Program-made: the position numbers and the translations under genes
Part shown: piece by piece, positions 59,411 to 64,000 of the stretch
Position numbering within the stretch: the stretch's first letter is position 1
How the letters are laid out: each line of letters starts with the position of its first letter
Notes under the pieces: model-generated
Seen by the model: the letters and a program-made list of their open reading frames with translations, nothing else
Databases searched by the model: none
Told to the model about the DNA's origin: nothing
NCBI GenBank assembly: GCA_963678705.1
Contig: OY783221.1
Location: forward strand, 8,184,001 to 8,248,000
Source: Panorpa germanica
Lineage: Eukaryota; Arthropoda; Insecta; Mecoptera; Panorpidae
DNA: 64,000 bases
Direction of reading: 5' to 3'

Positions 59411-61645
59411 ACGATAAAATGCATTTAAATTAAATTTTTGAAAATGAATTATAGGCTAAAAGGGTAATATAGATAAATGGTAACTAGAAAAAGGTAATTT
59501 AACACAGGATAGAAGGCAAGGTGCTAAAAACTGTCAAAAGCATGTCGAAACCAAAGGAATGGGATAAACTGTAATTTAGATACTTTAAATAATGCAAAAA
59601 TACATTCTATTTAAATTAATAGTAAGTATATTTTACGAGGTGTTCTAAATTATTATAACAGCTCTTATTCACATAATAATATCGATCTGTTTTGAATGTA
59701 ATTTCTTATTGTAATAAATTAATCGAATATTACTATAATTTAATAGTGAAAAATATATACATATGTCATAATTTATGTATAAATATTTTTAAAAAGTAAG
59801 TAAAATATGAATTCTCTCCCAAGCACTATAATCTTCACTCATATGCATATTGGATCGTCATTAGTTTGCTATTACTGGCAACAATCAGTTACTCGACTAG
59901 CTGCTAGACTACTTGCTCCATACTCTGGATGATTCTGGATGCATTTGATACGATATATCTAGATGGGTAATAACATTAGAGCGTATCAGCTACTCTCGTC
60001 TCGCATTATAGGAGTATTGTAGATAAAAGTAAGTATATAACCAAGCAACTAGATTTTATAATGCGATTTATAATAATATGTATTGAACAAGTAAAATGGA
60101 ACACCAAAGTAAAGTACAGTTCATGAACCAAGTACATGTGCACTGAAAGTGGAACCGTACTAAAAGATATAATAATTTAGAGTAAATTGTATAGGATCTA
60201 TATGTAACATACATATTGTGTACACGATAAGCTGTGTACGCAAATGAAGTACAAAGTACAAAACTACGAAAGTGAGCAAATGCAGAGAACTACGAACAAG
60301 GAATACGTTGTGGAACTGCGTATATTGACAAACTGTATACATACATATAAGTGCGTACAATATAATACTAGAAATAAAAATATTTTAACCCTAAGGATAT
60401 AGTCAACAAATTCAAAAGTTATAGGTAAGAAAGTAAATATTAGTGCCAACATAATCGTTTGCTGTTTAAGCACGTTTTTACATATGCTGTTTGTCAAGGT
60501 ACGCAGAAGTAGATGAAACAAAATAGGATTTTGAACCACGTCCTTAATTTCTATAAAACTATACTATATATTAGGCTATAAGAACTTGTAATGTTCTACT
60601 TTTCTTAATAAATCGCAATATTATAGAAGATATATAGGAAATCTTAGTCGTTTTAATCATCAAAATAACCTAAAAATGTCCGTTTTCTACCCCTGTTAAG
60701 AATTGATATCTCTATTATGCTTTAACAGGGTCTAAAAGAATGCATAGTAGTCTATAGACTACAATACTAGTCAAATACTAAAAACTAAACAGCCATATAG
60801 AAATTGAAATCCGCCATAATATGTATTAATAAGAATTTAAAAAAAATTAGTTCCCCAATTAAATTTCCACTATTTGCATCTGTATCTTTAGACTACATAT
60901 TTTAAATTCGAAATACAAAGTTGGTACTTGAGCAAAATGGCGGTAAATTTAAAGCAATCAATGCCAATTGCTACACTCTTTAATAAGTCAACTTTTGTCT
61001 AAAAAGGGCCAATATCAAAATTCCAAATTTGGGACCGAATTATTGTAATTTCAATTGACATAAAGCTGAATGTTTTTTTCAACTTTGGCTAATACATAGA
61101 ATCTGATAATGTATTTTATGTTTTGAAAACTTAAATATTTTGTTTTATGAATATAAAATATAACTTTAATATCAAAAATCTGTACTATGGGTATCATCAA
61201 GCGAAGGTTGGAGTTAAACGTTTAATTCCCACACGTAAGAGATGGAGCAGCAGGAGCGAATGACTACCGTCTAAACTCTAAACTAAAGCAAAGGGGATGT
61301 GATGATATTACCCCAGACTATATGTTTCGTTCATCTGGTAATCAAATCTACATAATTGCATTTTCTCTAATGAACAACATTAAATAATTTGAGTGTACTT
61401 TGGTGCATGAAAGAGGTTACACCAAGTAGATAAAGAGAGAAAAAGAATGAGTGAGAGAGATATGATGCTGGATGCAATGAGTGGTAGTAGTGGTAGTGGC
61501 ACAGTAACAGCTCTTCAGGAGAGTGGGAGGGGTGTGACAAGATAAATCTCTGGGCTCGCGGCTGCATACGGGAGTTTAATTAATCATGCAGCGCTTTGAC
61601 AGCTGAGCCATGGGGCATACAATACGAGGATACGATGTGCTATCA

Positions 61646-61675
61646 GCTATGGCTATGGCTATGGCTATGGCTGTG
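61646..61675. repeat. GCTATG hexamer tandem repeat
   Basis: Four exact units and a fifth with one change. Confidence 0.95.
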
Positions 61676-62609
61676 GAGATGGTAGTACACCATCTACAAA
61701 AAAAAGGGATGAGAGGATGGAGGACCGCGAGCATGGATGAGGAAGGGTAATGCAAGAACTGAAAAAGAAGGGAATTAAGAATGCTTGTGTTAGTTTATTT
61801 CGTATCTATACTAATGCTATGCTATTGGTACTGTTTACCATGTATGAGCTTAATGTCTCATTTCTGCGTACATCCTGACCCGAAAGAAATTGTATGAAGT
61901 AATTATTAATTGTTACATTACATCAGTGGTGTACGTACGCTATAGCCAGGGTTTATTTAGTGTGGGGGGCCTTAAAGGAACAAGAAAAAGTACATAATTT
62001 CTACAACCTGGTCTGATAGATAAAACCAGGTAGATAAAATTACTTCTAGAAAAGTATGCTTGCTTGAAAAGTTTTCTGAAGTATACACTCTAGTGTGGGA
62101 GAGCAATTCAGTAAATTGAAATAGTAATTAAAGATTATAAAAGAAATTCTATAAACCAAAGTTGATTACATGAGCATAAAAAATTGATATAAGCGAATTA
62201 ATATATGAATTTGAAAATATAAAACACAGGAAAAAGAATGCGGTATAACTTGGTTATAACGGCCCCTTATATAACAGATTATGGTTAAAACGAACATAAT
62301 TTTAGTCCGTGTTACATCGAAAACTTTAACACTTGTGGTATTTTCCACAAGGAACTCATATACCAGCTTTTATAGTAAATTTAAAGATTGTATTCCTAAC
62401 GTTTTATTAATGTCCTTTTCTTTTAATTAGTCTGTTATATCGAGATTTTACTGTATTATGATCTTTATTTTATCTCATTTTTCTATTACATTCCAGTACA
62501 CTATTTGGAGTCACTTTGACATATTGAAGATGCGTATGATTTTTTTGTCATGAAAGAGTTCATTTACAGTTCAGTTTCATCAGTCGGATGACAAATGAAG
62601 ACAAAGTTG

Positions 62610-62690
62610 ATGCGAACATAATTTAAGTGCAATAGTGATAGAAGCGTCACAAAATAACACAGGTTCACAAAATTGTTTACCGGAATAAAT
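62610..62690 (+). repeat. Dispersed repeat family Y, copy 2
   Basis: ATAGTGATAGAAGCGTCACA and TTCACAAAATTGTTTACCGG match 59331-59410. No terminal structure is visible. Confidence 0.55.
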
Positions 62691-64000
62691 TCTATTATTT
62701 ACTTAATAAACGCAGAAGGAAAGGCCCAACCATAAGTGCATAAGTACCCGACATTTCCAAGTACGTCACTGACTAACATGTTCAATTTAACCTCACATTT
62801 GTAATAATTTCCATTAAAATGTAATTAACGGGTGAACATCACCTGCAGAACTTACTCATTATAAGGGTAAATTAATTATAATTACAATTTAGAAAAAACA
62901 TCTTGATGATTATACATTTAAGTTCTTATCAGATACATTAAATTATATAAAGACGTTAAAACCAAGACCCTATAGGTGAAATATGTCATATAAAAGCGAT
63001 TTAACCATAAATACAAAATTAAAATAATATTTGCCTAAATCTTAAATAAAATAAATAAATCTTTGTAAATACGTTTTTCTAATGCTCTAGTTTTTTTATT
63101 GATAAGAGCAGCCTTAGCTTGAAACTAAACAAAAAAATATCAAAACGAAAACTATGTGGAATATATCCCCTCAAGGCATCAGGCAAAGGCACAAAGCAGA
63201 AGGCACGGGCACGGGCATTACAATCGCAAAAGGCGATGGAGATTTCTTTCCTAAAAACCCCCGAGCTATAAGAAGAGAAGTCAAGTGTGCAAGTGAAGTT
63301 GATGGCGAATAGAAATACTCGTATTTGTACGAATGTCTGTCTGTAAGGACTAAACATAAAGGACTTTAACGTAAAGGAAGACATTAGACACCTTAGCTTA
63401 CTGCTTGGTACGTAGGAAGATAGCAATTTGTAGAAGACTTAGACTTAAGCAGATTTTTTCTTTTATTTTAAATCATATTAAAAGCCTACTCATAATAAAC
63501 AAACATATGATTGGTAATCTGACAGTTGATAGATGCTGTAAAAGATAAATGCTCAATGGCTACAAATAGCGTAAGTTGTCTTTGTCAAACTGTAAACTTT
63601 AATGTGTACAAGGGTCACTCGAAATTATACCAATGTTGTAGTTCTGTTAATTATGAATTTTCTAATTTAATATTTTATGGCAATGTTGAAAATACATGAA
63701 ATTTCAAGACAAACTTTTCATTGATCGAAATTGGCTAACAATGGTAAATTATTTTAGCTACTGAGGCAACTATTTCCATCTTTGATCATGTCCTTGGAAA
63801 TGGTTATTCCTCAGACGCCACAAACTAACATAACTGGATAGTAAATTTGGGTTACTTAACACCAAACAGTGTATATTAAAATGTAACCCTTGAATTCAGC
63901 AGTAAATCGTTTCAGTAAATGGATAAATAACGTATTACTACAGCGTAATATAGGAAAATTGTGACGAATATACACTCTGCCGTTCATGCTCACGTGTCCA

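Larger units (their letters stand above)
58129..64000. other. Intergenic or intronic, no gene seen
   Basis: It contains repeat family Y and the hexamer array. The sequence at 61925-61975 (CAGTGGTGTACGTACG) resembles a hAT-type end without a partner. Frames such as that at 63079-63426 show no domain. Confidence 0.6.

Noticed and set aside
61925-61975. hAT-type terminal repeat (CAGTGGTGTACG)
   Set aside because: No matching opposite end or 8-bp duplication found; kept only as a remark.

Overview
The window is an AT-rich stretch of an insect nuclear genome. The signs are two full-length insect-type LTR retroelements (a BEL/Pao element and an errantivirus carrying an env gene), insect-type Helitron, hAT-like and mariner-like remnants, and decayed tails of a non-LTR retrotransposon. 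The order of insect cannot be fixed from the sequence. I recognise no host protein-coding gene, rRNA or intact tRNA gene. Short open frames outside the two LTR elements have no recognisable domain, apart from fragments of transposon proteins.

The centre (28590-42992) is a nested pair. A 6.5-kb BEL/Pao element on the minus strand has 380-bp LTRs at 28595-28974 and 42608-42987, a 5-bp target duplication (AACTC), and one long gag-protease-RT-RNase H-integrase frame. A 7,870-bp errantivirus on the plus strand (30218-38087) sits inside that frame, with 471-bp LTRs, a 4-bp target duplication (CGCG), a tRNA-Ser-type primer site, and intact gag, pol and env frames. Both LTR pairs look identical by eye. 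The BEL frame is continuous across the insertion point (5,307 nt, divisible by 3), so both insertions look recent and the errantivirus came second.

The errantivirus leader is the most informative region. Its only ATG downstream of the cap-proximal region (31055) opens a ten-codon hydrophobic frame that runs into a consensus splice donor (GTAAGT at 31084). A branch-point-like and acceptor sequence at 35889-35917 is in the matching phase to join it to the env frame, which has no ATG of its own before its conserved region. On unspliced RNA the same ATG is a ten-codon upstream ORF ahead of gag. Spliced RNA would thus make a signal-peptide-bearing Env, and unspliced RNA Gag and, by -1 frameshifting, Gag-Pol.

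The flanks (1-28589 and 42993-64000) are non-coding and strewn with smaller elements: a hAT-like MITE with an 8-bp target duplication (6123-6471) and a second copy (50923-51215); a Helitron with clear ends (12739-13411) and a probable second one (48112-48407); two copies of a 217/218-bp MITE with long inverted repeats (19666-19882, 49430-49647); at least five, probably seven, remnants of a LINE C-terminal tail; a 65-bp poly(A)-tailed mini-insertion with a perfect 13-bp target duplication; a three-copy subterminal-repeat family; and several long hairpins. All coordinates come from reading the sequence directly. Family assignments come from motif recognition, not database searches.
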